Shown here: in pieces, positions 1 through 10,801 of the stretch
How the letters are laid out: every line of letters starts with the position of its first letter
Numbering within the stretch: position 1 is the first letter of the stretch
Source of the DNA: Urophycis tenuis
Lineage: Eukaryota > Chordata > Actinopteri > Gadiformes > Phycidae
DNA length: 64,000 nucleotides
Direction of reading: 5' to 3'
Assembly (NCBI GenBank): GCA_036785325.1
Contig: JAXIVH010000041.1
Coordinates: forward strand, 2,050,001 to 2,114,000
Notes under the pieces: model-generated
What the model saw: the letters and a program-made list of their open reading frames with translations, nothing else
Told to the model about the DNA's origin: nothing
The model's database searches: none
Program-made: the position numbers and the translations under genes

Positions 1-2138
1 CAATCTTTCCTTACAGAACACAAATTAATTAGCTTAGTATTTCAACGACCCTTTAGTGAATATAGTCTTGCCATACGCCGTTGGAAAGCTTAGATTTCCC
101 CGCTTAAAATGAGCCCATCCGCGAGCAGTCTGGTTGATCACAGACTAAACTGCGTCAGGTTGACTGAAGTCTACCCAGCAGCTAAAAACATACCTTCAAC
201 GTTTCAATTAACATCAATCTTTCCTTACAGAACACAAATTAATTAGCTTAGTATTTCAACGACCCATGAGTCAATATAGTCTTGCCATACGCCGTTGGAA
301 AGCTTAGATTTCCCCGCTTAAAATGAGCCCATCCGCGAGCAGTCTGGTTGATCACAGACTAAACTGCGTCAGGTTGACTGAAGTCTACCCAGCAGCTAAA
401 AACATACCTTTAACGTTTCAATTAACATCAATCTTTCCTTACAGAACACAAATTAATTAGCTTAGTATTTCAAAGGCCCTTTGGTGAATATAGTCTTGCC
501 ATACGCCGTTGAAAAGCTTAGATTTCCCCACTTAAAATGAGCCCATCCGCCAGCAGTCTGGTTGATCACAGACTAAACTGCGTCAGGTTGAATGAAGTCT
601 ACCCAGCAGCTAAAAACATACCTTCAACGTTTCAATTAACATCAATCTTTCCTTACAGAACACAAATTAATTAGCTTAGTATTTCAACGGCCCTTTGGTG
701 AATATAGTCTTGCCATACGCCGTTGGAAAGCTTAGATTTCCCCGTTTAAAATGAGCCCATCTCCGAGCAATTTGGTTGCTCACAGACAAATCTGCGTCAG
801 GTTGACTGAAGTCTACACAGCAGCTAAAGACATACCTTCAACGTTTCAATTAACATCAATCTTTCCTTACAGAACACAAATTAATTAGCTTAGTATTTCA
901 ACGACCCTTTAGTGAATATAGTCTTGCCATACGCCGTTGGAAAGCTTAGATTTCCCCGCTTAAAATGAGCCCATGCTCGAGCAGTCTGGTTGATCACAGA
1001 CTAAACTGCGTCAGGTTGACTGAAGTCTACCCAGCAGCTAAAAACATACCTTCAACGTTTCAATTAACATCAATCTTTCCTTACAGAACACAAATTAATT
1101 AGCTTAGTATTTCAACGACCCATGAGTCAATATAGTCTTTCCATACGCCGTTGGAAAGCTTAGATTTCCCCGCTTAAAATGAGCCCATCCGCGAGCAGTC
1201 TGGTTGATCACAGACTAAACTGCGTCAGGTTGACTGAAGTCTACCCAGCAGCTAAAAACATACCTTCAACGTTTCAATTAACATCAATCTTTCCTTACAG
1301 AACACAAATTAATTAGCTTAGTATTTCAATGACCCATGAGTCAATATAGTCTTGCCATACGCCGTTGGAAAGCTTAGATTTCCCCGCTTAAAATGAGCCC
1401 ATCCGCGAGCAGTCTGGTTGATCACAGACTAAACTGCGTCAGGTTGAATGAAGTCTACCCAGCAGCTAAAAACATACCTTTAACGTTTCAATTAACATCA
1501 ATCTTTCCTTACAGAACACAAATTAATTAGCTTAGTATTTCAACGACCCTTTGGTGAATATAGTCTTGTTATACGCCGTTGGAAAGCTTAGATTTCCCCG
1601 CTTATAATGAGCCCATCCCTGAGCAATTTGGTTGCTCACAGACTAAACTGCGTCAGGTTGACTGAAGTCTACCCAGCAGCTAAAAACATACCTTCAACGT
1701 TTCAATTAACATCAATCTTTCCTTACAGAACACAAATTAATTAGCTTAGTATTTCAACGACCCATGAGTCAATATAGTCTTTCCATACGCCGTTAGAAAG
1801 CTTAGATTTCCCCGCTTAAAATGAGCCCATCCGCGAGCAGTCTGGTTGATCACAGACAAAACTGCGTCAGGTTGAATGAAGTCTACCCAGCAGCTAAAAA
1901 CATACCTTTAACGTTTCAATTGACATCAATCTTTCCTTACAGAACACAAATTAATTAGCTTAGTATTTCAACGGGCCATTGGTGAATATAATCTTGCCAT
2001 ACGCCGTTGGGAACCTTAGATTTCCCCGCTTAAAATGAGCCCATCCCCGAGCAATTTGGTTGCTCACAGACAAAACTGCGTCAGGTTGACTGAAGTCTAC
2101 CCAGCAGCTAAAAACATACCTTCAACTTTTCAATTCAC
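1..2138. repeat. 214-bp satellite array A1 (10 monomers)
   Basis: Head-to-tail monomers begin with CAATCTTTCC at 1, 215, 429, 643, 857, 1071, 1285, 1499, 1713 and 1927, an exact 214-bp period. The monomer is AT-rich. It contains CTTTCCTTACAG (acceptor-like), GTTGGAAAGCTTAGATTTCC, a palindromic TGATCA in one variant, and a 45-codon ATG-started frame that crosses the monomer junction. Two variants alternate: GCGAGCAGTCTGGTTGATC and CCGAGCAATTTGGTTGCTC. The last monomer (1927) is of the GTTGGGAACC type and runs into insert 1. No gene is visible. The window edge cuts the array. Confidence 0.97.
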
Positions 2139-2405
2139 GCGTTTTTTTTGTAATACGTGTAGCTATGATAAAGGACAAATGTTTTGGCCTGTTTTATTAT
2201 TCATAGTTGGCTTAACAGTAATAGAATATTATTATATGCTATAAGTGACCAGACGTCCGAGATCAAAACTGGGAGCATAATCCCCGAGAAGGGGGAAAAA
2301 AAGGGTCAGCTATGTTTAAGTATATATATATATGTGTGTGTATATATGCGTGTGTGTGTGTGTATATATGCGAGTGTGTGTGTGTGTGTGTATATATGCG
2401 CGCGC

Positions 2406-2452
<47 letters not shown>

Positions 2453-3158
2453 TGTGTTTTAATCACTTACTTGGAACGGCATGATCCCATATCGCTGTGA
2501 AGGGATGGCGTTAACCAGGTGGGCGTGCAACCCCTCGAGAGAGTTGCTGCCTCGCCGGCACTTGTACTTGTTCAGCCGGATGCAGTTCTTCACAACCACC
2601 TTCACAGAGACATACAGCTGTATGCCAGGGGGGTCCTGTAACACACAACCTATTGCAAGGTCCTCATTTATGCTGGTGTCATTTTGAAATGTTACCATAT
2701 ACAAGTTTGAATGGTTTTGACACACGATGACTGCAGAGACAGCTGCAGGATGGCCCACGAAGCAGGACGGAGGGGGCCTGTGGCTGTGCGGGGAGGACCA
2801 GCGGTATGGGTGCTGCCGACACAGGGGGCGGGCGGGCCACAGGCTGATGCAGCAGGAGGCCTCGGCTGGAGGCGGGTGGGCGCAGGAGGCTTCGGCCGGG
2901 TGGAGGACGACAACGCAGTGGGCTGAACGGGCCGGTTGGTGGGAGTCACAGGCTCTGGCTCATCAACAAATAACCTGGAAATATAAAATACACACGTGAT
3001 CAGTATTGATATTGATATCTTTTATAAGAACACTGTTCATACCGTTTACACTTTTTATACAACTGTTTATACAATGTCCATACTGTTTATTTATTAATGT
3101 TTATCACTGAAAAATAAAGGTGACTTGGTATGACTTGTGTGCTATTTTCTTTCCACAG
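2139..3158. repeat. Satellite insert 1 (about 1.02 kb)
   Basis: The satellite departs from its consensus after CAATTCAC and returns at TTCTTTCCACAG, so a monomer is split by 1,020 bp of unrelated DNA. In order: an oligo-T run; an AT-rich stretch; TA/TG/CG microsatellite 2321-2456 (136 bp, with a GCGCGCGCG core); the minus-strand exon-like segment; then AT-rich DNA with an AATAAAG at the right side. No terminal inverted repeat or clear target duplication is visible, so its class is unknown. It could be a captured gene fragment or a mobile element remnant. Confidence 0.9.
2471..2974 (-). pseudogene. Antisense exon-like segment 1, C-terminal frame open
   Basis: Read on the minus strand this is exactly 504 bp (168 codons), preceded by TTTATATTTCCAG and followed by GTAAGT, consensus acceptor and donor. 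One frame is proline-rich from the first base (LFVDEPEPVTPTNRPVQP). A second has TGATGA at codons 4-5 and is then open to the end, with HSNLYMVTFQND, NCIRLNKYKCRRGSNSLEG and IPSQRYGIMPFQ; the donor follows codon CAA, giving phase 0. A protein using both parts would need a frame change that I cannot place. The CRRGSNSLEG stretch reminds me of transposon-derived fish proteins, a memory impression only. No start codon, promoter or neighbouring exon is evident, so I call a pseudo-exon. This copy keeps CGA in the CRRG codon. Confidence 0.5.
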
Positions 3159-5287
3159 CCAACAGAACACACATGAATCAGCTTATTATTTCGACGACCC
3201 ATGGGCAAATATAGTCATGCCATACGTCGTTGGGAAGCTTAGATTTCCCCGTTTAAAATGAGCCCATCTCCGAGCAATTTGGTTGCTCACAGACAAATCT
3301 GCGTCAGGTTGACTGAAGTCTACACAGCAGCTAAAGACATACCTTCAACGTTTCAATTAACATCAATCTTTCCTTACAGAACACAAATTAATTAGCTTAG
3401 TATTTCAACGACCCTTTAGTGAATATAGTCTTGCCATACGCCGTTGGAAAGCTTAGATTTCCCCGCTTAAAATGAGCCCATCCGCGAGCAGTCTGGTTGA
3501 TCACAGACTAAACTGCGTCAGGTTGACTGAAGTCTACCCAGCAGCTAAAAACATACCTTCAACGTTTCAATTAACATCAATCTTTCCTTACAGAACACAA
3601 ATTAATTAGCTTAGTATTTCAACGACCCATGAGTCAATATAGTCTTGCCATACGCCGTTGGAAAGCTTAGATTTCCCCGCTTAAAATGAGCCCATCCGCG
3701 AGCAGTCTGGTTGATCACAGACTAAACTGCGTCAGGTTGACTGAAGTCTACCCAGCAGCTAAAAACATACCTTTAACGTTTCAATTAACATCAATCTTTC
3801 CTTACAGAACACAAATTAATTAGCTTAGTATTTCAAAGGCCCTTTGGTGAATATAGTCTTGCCATACGCCGTTGAAAAGCTTAGATTTCCCCACTTAAAA
3901 TGAGCCCATCCGCCAGCAGTCTGGTTGATCACAGACTAAACTGCGTCAGGTTGAATGAAGTCTACCCAGCAGCTAAAAACATACCTTCAACGTTTCAATT
4001 AACATCAATCTTTCCTTACAGAACACAAATTAATTAGCTTAGTATTTCAACGGCCCTTTGGTGAATATAGTCTTGCCATACGCCGTTGGAAAGCTTAGAT
4101 TTCCCCGCTTATAATGAGCCCATCCCCGAGCAATTTGGTTGCTCACAGACAAATCTGCGTCAGGTTGACTGAAGTCTACACAGCAGCTAAAGACATACCT
4201 TCAACGTTTCAATTAACATCAATCTTTCCTTACAGAACACAAATTAATTAGCTTAGTATTTAAACGACCCATGAGTCAATATAGTCTTGCCATACGCCGT
4301 TGGAAAGCTTAGATTTCCCCGCTTAAAATGAGCCCATCCGCGAGCAGTCTGGTTGATCACAGACTAAACTGCGTCAGGTTGACTGAAGTCTACCCAGCAG
4401 CTAAAAACATACCTTCAACGTTTCAATTAACATCAATCTTTCCTTACAGAACACAAATTAATTAGCTTAGTATTTCAACGACCCATGAGTCGATATAGTC
4501 TTGCCATACGCCGTTGGAAAGCTTAGATTTCCCCGCTTAAAATGAGCCCATCCGCGAGCAGTCTGGTTGATCACAGACTAAACTGCGTCAGGTTGACTGA
4601 AGTCTACCCAGCAGCTAAAAACATACCTTCAACGTTTCAATTAACATCAATCTTTCCTTACAGAACACAAATTAATTAGCTTAGTATTTCAATGACCCAT
4701 GAGTCAATATAGTCTTGCCATAAGCCGTTGGAAAGCTTAGATTTCCCCGCTTAAAATGAGCCCATCCGCGAGCAGTCTGGTTGATCACAGACTAAACTGC
4801 TTCAGGTTGAATGAAGTCTACCCAGCAGCTAAAAACATACCTTTAACGTTTCAATTAACATCAATCTTTCCTTACAGAACACAAATTAATTAGCTTAGTA
4901 TTTCAACGACCCTTTGGTAAATATAGTCTTGCCATACGCCGTTGGAAAGCTTAGATTTCCCCGTTTATAATGAGCCCATCCCTGAGCAATTTGGTTGCTC
5001 ACAGACTAAACTGCGTCAGGTTGACTGAAGTCTACCCAGCAGCTAAAAACATACCTTCAACGTTTCAATTAACATCAATCTTTCCTTACAGAACACAAAT
5101 TAATTAGCTTAGTATTTCAACGACCCATGAGTCAATATAGTCTTGCCATACGCCGTTGGGAACCTTAGATTTCCCCGCTTAAAATGAGCCCATCCCGGAG
5201 CAATTTGGTTGCTCACAGACTAAACTGCGTCAGGTTGACTGAAGTCTACCCAGCAGCTAAAAACATACCTTCAACTTTTCAATTCAC
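3159..5287. repeat. Satellite array A2 (205-bp flank plus 9 monomers)
   Basis: The first 205 bp is the right half of the insert-split monomer. It is a diverged type (AACACACATGAATCAGC, CCATGGGCAAATATAGTCATG, CAGACAAATCTGCG) seen after nearly every insert. Regular 214-bp monomers follow from 3364 to the next insert. The order of variants in these nine is almost repeated in A4 and A5, defining a higher-order unit of about 3.1 kb. Confidence 0.96.
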
Positions 5288-5520
5288 GCGTTTTTTTTGT
5301 AATACGTGTAGCTATGATAAAGGACACATGTTTTGGCCTGTTTTATTATTCATAGTTGGCTTAACAGTAATAGAATATTATTATATGCTATAAGTGACCA
5401 GACGTCCGAGATCAAAACTGGGAGCATAATCCCCGAGAAGGGGGAAAAAAAGGGTCAGCTATGTTTAAGTATATATATATATGTGTGTGTATATATGCGT
5501 GTGTGTGTGTGTATATATGC

Positions 5521-5567
<47 letters not shown>

Positions 5568-6265
5568 AATCACTTACTTGGAACGGCATGATCCCACATC
5601 GCTGTGAAGGGATGGCGTTAACCAGGTGGGCGTGCAACCCCTCGAGAGAGTTGCTGCCTCACCGGCACTTGTACTTGTTCAGCCGGATGCAGTTCTTCAC
5701 AACCACCTTCACAGAGACATACAGCTGTATGCCAGGGGGGTCCTGTAACACACAACCTATTGCAAGGTCCTCATTTATGCTGGTGTCATTTTGAAATGTT
5801 ACCATATACAAGTTTGAATGGTTTTGACACACGATGACTGCAGAGACAGCTGCAGGATGGCCCACGAAGCAGGACGGAGGGGGCCTGTGGCTGTGCGGGG
5901 AGGACCAGCGGTATGGGTGCTGCCGACACAGGGGGCGGGCGGGCCACAGGCTGATGCAGCAGGAGGCCTCGGCTGGAGGCGGGTGGGCGCAGGAGGCTTC
6001 GGCCGGGTGGAGGACGACAACGCAGTGGGCTGAACGGGCCGGTTGGTGGGAGTCACAGGCTCTGGCTCATCAACAAATAACCTGGAAATATAAAATACAC
6101 ACGTGATCAGTATTGATATTGATATCTTTTATAAGAACACTGTTCATACCGTTTACACTTTTTATACAACTGTTTATACAATGTCCATACTGTTTATTTA
6201 TTAATGTTTATCACTGAAAAATAAAGGTGACTTGGTATGACTTGTGTGCTATTTTCTTTCCACAG
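5288..6265. repeat. Satellite insert 2 (978 bp)
   Basis: Same boundaries as insert 1. The microsatellite is shorter (5470-5563, 94 bp) and has lost the long CG core. Confidence 0.9.
5578..6081 (-). pseudogene. Antisense exon-like segment 2, nonsense form
   Basis: The splice-like ends are intact, but the second arginine codon of CRRG is TGA (plus strand CTCACCGG instead of CTCGCCGG), so the C-terminal frame stops after KYKCR. It keeps CAG (Gln) in the LQDPPG stretch, unlike most nonsense copies. That makes it, with copy 15, an intermediate haplotype. Confidence 0.5.
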
Positions 6266-6682
6266 CCAACAGAACACACATGAATCAGCTTATTATTTCG
6301 ACGACCCATGGGCAAATATAGTCATGCCATACGTCGTTGGAAAGCTTAGATTTCCCCGTTTAAAATGAGCCCATCTCCGAGCAATTTGGTTGCTCACAGA
6401 CAAATCTGCGTCAGGTTGACTGAAGTCTACACAGCAGCTAAAGACATACCTTCAACGTTTCAATTAACATCAATCTTTCCTTACAGAACACAAATGAATT
6501 AGCTTAGTATTTCAACGACCCTTTAGTGAATATAGACTTGCCATACGCCGTTGGAAAGCTTAGATTTCCCCGCTTAAAATGAGCCCATCCGCGAGCAGTC
6601 TGGTTGATCACAGACTAAACTGCGTCAGGTTGACTGAAGTCTACCCAGCAGCTAAAAACATACCTTCAACTTTTCAATTCAC
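6266..6682. repeat. Satellite array A3 (flank plus 1 monomer)
   Basis: The shortest spacer class: the diverged flank half-monomer followed by one monomer starting at 6471, carrying AAATGAATTAGC and TATAGACTTGCC. A11 (27475-27891) has the same two variants, so the two short spacers share ancestry. Confidence 0.95.
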
Positions 6683-6930
6683 GCGTTTTTTTTTGTAATA
6701 CGTGTAGCTATGATAAAGGACACATGTTTTGGCCTGTTTTATTATTCATAGTTGGCTTAACAGTAATAGAATATAATTATATGCTATAAGTGACCAGACG
6801 TCCGAGATCAAAACTGGGAGCATAATCCCCGAGAAGGGGGAAAAAAAGGGTCAGCTATGTTTAAGTATATATATATATGTGTGTGTATATATGCGAGTGT
6901 GTGTGTGTGTGTGTATATATGCGCGCGCGC

Positions 6931-6999
<69 letters not shown>

Positions 7000-7705
7000 T
7001 GTGTTTTAATCACTTACTTGGAACGGCATGATCCCATATCGCTGTGAAGGGATGGCGTTAACCAGGTGGGCGTGCAACCCCTCGAGAGAGTTGCTGCCTC
7101 GCCGGCACTTGTACTTGTTCAGCCGGATGCAGTTCTTCACAACCACCTTCACAGAGACATACAGCTGTATGCCAGGGGGGTCCTGTAACACACAACCTAT
7201 TGCAAGGTCCTCATTTATGCTGGTGTCATTTTGAAATGTTACCATATACAAGTTTGAATGGTTTTGACACACGATGACTGCAGAGACAGCTGCAGGATGG
7301 CCCACGAAGCAGGACGGAGGGGGCCTGTGGCTGTGCGGGGAGGACCAGCGGTATGGGTGCTGCCGACACAGGGGGCGGGCGGGCCACAGGCTGATGCAGC
7401 AGGAGGCCTCGGCTGGAGGCGGGTGGGCGCAGGAGGCTTCGGCCGGGTGGAGGACGACAACGCAGTGGGCTGAACGGGCCGGTTGGTGGGAGTCACAGGC
7501 TCTGGCTCATCAACAAATAACCTGGAAATATAAAATACACACGTGATCAGTATTGATATTGATATCTTTTATAAGAACACTGTTCATACCGTTTACACTT
7601 TTTATACAACTGTTTATACAATGTCCATACTGTTTATTTATTAATGTTTATCACTGAAAAATAAAGGTGACTTGGTATGACTTGTGTGCTATTTTCTTTC
7701 CACAG
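6683..7705. repeat. Satellite insert 3 (1,023 bp, the longest)
   Basis: It has the longest microsatellite of all (6866-7003, 138 bp), with a GCGCGCGCGCG core followed by an almost pure TG run. The left part has one extra T in the oligo-T run, which breaks the short frame that spans this junction in other copies. Confidence 0.9.
7018..7521 (-). pseudogene. Antisense exon-like segment 3, C-terminal frame open
   Basis: Its encoded products are the same as those of segment 1: CGA retained in CRRG, CAG in LQDPPG, donor GTAAGT and acceptor TTTCCAG present. Confidence 0.5.
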
Positions 7706-9835
7706 CCAACAGAACACACATGAATCAGCTTATTATTTCGACGACCCATGGGCAAATATAGTCATGCCATACGTCGTTGGGAAGCTTAGATTTCCCCGTT
7801 TAAAATGAGCCCATCTCCGAGCAATTTGGTTGCTCACAGACAAATCTGCGTCAGGTTGACTGAAGTCTACACAGCAGCTAAAGACATACCTTCAACGTTT
7901 CAATTAACATCAATCTTTCCTTACAGAACACAAATTAATTAGCTTAGTATTTCAACGACCCTTTAGTGAATATAGTCTTGCCATACGCCGTTGGAAAGCT
8001 TAGATTTCCCCGCTTAAAATGAGCCCATCCGCGAGCAGTCTGGTTGATCACAGACTAAACTGCGTCAGGTTGACTGAAGTCTACCCAGCAGCTAAAAACA
8101 TACCTTCAACGTTTCAATTAACATCAATCTTTCCTTACAGAACACAAATTAATTAGCTTAGTATTTCAACGACCCATGAGTCAATATAGTCTTGCCATAC
8201 GCCGTTGGAAAGCTTAGATTTCCCCGCTTAAAATGAGCCCATCCGCGAGCAGTCTGGTTGATCACAGACTAAACTGCGTCAGGTTGACTGAAGTCTACCC
8301 AGCAGCTAAAAACATACCTTTAACGTTTCAATTAACATCAATCTTTCCTTACAGAACACAAATTAATTAGCTTAGTATTTCAAAGGCCCTTTGGTGAATA
8401 TAGTCTTGCCATACGCCGTTGAAAAGCTTAGATTTCCCCACTTAAAATGAGCCCATCCGCCAGCAGTCTGGTTGATCACAGACTAAACTGCGTCAGGTTG
8501 AATGAAGTCTACCCAGCAGCTAAAAACATACCTTCAACGTTTCAATTAACATCAATCTTTCCTTACAGAACACAAATTAATTAGCTTAGTATTTCAACGG
8601 CCCTTTGGTGAATATAGTCTTGCCATACGCCGTTGGAAAGCTTAGATTTCCCCGCTTATAATGAGCCCATCCCCGAGCAATTTGGTTGCTCACAGACAAA
8701 TCTGCGTCAGGTTGACTGAAGTCTACACAGCAGCTAAAGACATACCTTCAACGTTTCAATTAACATCAATCTTTCCTTACAGAACACAAATTAATTAGCT
8801 TAGTATTTAAACGACCCATGAGTCAATATAGTCTTGCCATACGCCGTTGGAAAGCTTAGATTTCCCCGCTTAAAATGAGAACCATCCGCGAGCAGTCTGG
8901 TTGATCACAGACTAAACTGCGTCAGGTTGACTGAAGTCTACCCAGCAGCTAAAAACATACCTTCAACGTTTCAATTAACATCAATCTTTCCTTACAGAAC
9001 ACAAATTAATTAGCTTAGTATTTCAACGACCCATGAGTCGATATAGTCTTGCCATACGCCGTTGGAAAGCTTAGATTTCCCCGCTTAAAATGAGCCCATC
9101 CGCGAGCAGTCTGGTTGATCACAGACTAAACTGCGTCAGGTTGACTGAAGTCTACCCAGCAGCTAAAAACATACCTTCAACGTTTCAATTAACATCAATC
9201 TTTCCTTACAGAACACAAATTAATTAGCTTAGTATTTCAATGACCCATGAGTCAATATAGTCTTGCCATAAGCCGTTGGAAAGCTTAGATTTCCCCGCTT
9301 AAAATGAGCCCATCCGCGAGCAGTCTGGTTGATCACAGACTAAACTGCTTCAGGTTGAATGAAGTCTACCCAGCAGCTAAAAACATACCTTTAACGTTTC
9401 AATTAACATCAATCTTTCCTTACAGAACACAAATTAATTAGCTTAGTATTTCAACGACCCTTTGGTGAATATAGTCTTGCCATACGCCGTTGGAAAGCTT
9501 AGATTTCCCCGTTTATAATGAGCCCATCCCTGAGCAATTTGGTTGCTCACAGACTAAACTGCGTCAGGTTGACTGAAGTCTACCCAGCAGCTAAAAACAT
9601 ACCTTCAACGTTTCAATTAACATCAATCTTTCCTTACAGAACACAAATTAATTAGCTTAGTATTTCAACGACCCATGAGTCAATATAGTCTTGCCATACG
9701 CCGTTGGAAAGCTTAGATTTCCCCGCTTAAAATGAGCCCATCCGCGAGCAGTCTGCTTGCTCACAGACAAAACTGCGTCAGGTTGACTGAAGTCTACCCA
9801 GCAGCTAAAAACATACCTTCAACTTTTCAATTCAC
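7706..9835. repeat. Satellite array A4 (flank plus 9 monomers)
   Basis: Monomers from 7911. It is near-identical in variant order to A2, including the monomers with TATTTCAAAGGCCC, TATTTAAACGACCC, GAGTCGATATAG and CCATAAGCCG. One monomer at about 8878 has GAGAACCATCC instead of GAGCCCATCC. Confidence 0.96.
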
Positions 9836-10068
9836 GCGTTTTTTTTGTAATACGTGTAGCTATGATAAAGGACACATGTTTTGGCCTGTTTTAGTATTCA
9901 TAGTTGGCTTAACAGTAATAGAATATTATTATATGCTATAAGTGACCAGACGTCCGAGATCAAAACTGGGAGCATAATCCCCGAGAAGGGGGAAAAAAAG
10001 GGTCAGCTATGTTTAAGTATATATATATATGTGTGTGTATATATGCGTGTGTGTGTGTGTATATATGC

Positions 10069-10103
<35 letters not shown>

Positions 10104-10801
10104 AATCACTTACTTGGAACGGCATGATCCCACATCGCTGTGAAGGGATGGCGTTAACCAGGTGGGCGTGCAACCCCTCGAGAGAGTTGCTGCCTCACCG
10201 GCACTTGTACTTGTTCAGCCGGATGCAGTTCTTCACAACCACCTTCACAGAGACATACAGCTGTATGCCAGGGGGGTCATGTAACACACAACCTATTGCA
10301 AGGTCCTCATTTATGCTGGTGTCATTTTGAAATGTTACCATATACAAGTTTGAATGGTTTTGACACACGATGACTGCAGAGACAGCTGCAGGATGGCCCA
10401 CGAAGCAGGACGGAGGGGGCCTGTGGCTGTGCGGGGAGGACCAGCGGTATGGGTGCTGCCGACACAGGGGGCGGGCGGGCCACAGGCTGACGCAGCAGGA
10501 GGCCTCGGCTGGAGGCGGGTGGGCGCAGGAGGCTTCGGCCGGGTGGAGGACGACAACGCAGTGGGCTGAACGGGCCGGTTGGTGGGAGTCACAGGCTCTG
10601 GCTCATCAACAAATAACCTGGAAATATAAAATACACACGTGATCAGTATTGATATTGATATCTTTTATAAGAACACTGTTCATACCGTTTACACTTTTTA
10701 TACAACTGTTTATACAATGTCCATACTGTTTATTTATTAATGTTTATCACTGAAAAATAAAGGTGACTTGGTATGACTTGTGTGCTATTTTCTTTCCACA
10801 G
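9836..10801. repeat. Satellite insert 4 (966 bp)
   Basis: Short-microsatellite subtype (10018-10099, 82 bp). The left AT-rich part has TTTTAGTATTC where inserts 1-3 have TTTTATTATTC, a marker shared with inserts 5, 6 and 8. Confidence 0.9.
10114..10617 (-). pseudogene. Antisense exon-like segment 4, nonsense form
   Basis: Stop (TGA) in the CRRG codon, and His (CAT) replacing Gln in the LQDPPG stretch. This is the first copy of the commonest haplotype (copies 4-10 and 12). Both splice-like borders persist. Confidence 0.5.

Noticed and set aside
286..305. CENP-B-box-like CGTTGGAAA in each monomer
   Set aside because: The core matches part of the mammalian box, but the required TTCG start and CGGG end are missing (GCCG and GCTT), so it does not meet the consensus.
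1..2138. CRISPR-like regular repeats
   Set aside because: The repeats are contiguous 214-bp monomers with no unique spacers, and the sequence is eukaryotic.
2184..2462. Small hydrophobic frames running into Val-Cys strings, in every insert
   Set aside because: The second half is translated TG microsatellite; the first half lies across the satellite-insert border and changes length with the repeat.
2263..2466. His-Thr repeat frame on the minus strand
   Set aside because: Translated CA repeat.
2727..2999. 90-codon and 71-codon plus frames over the GC-rich part of each insert
   Set aside because: Shadows opposite the antisense exon; GC-rich DNA has few stops, and no family is recognised.
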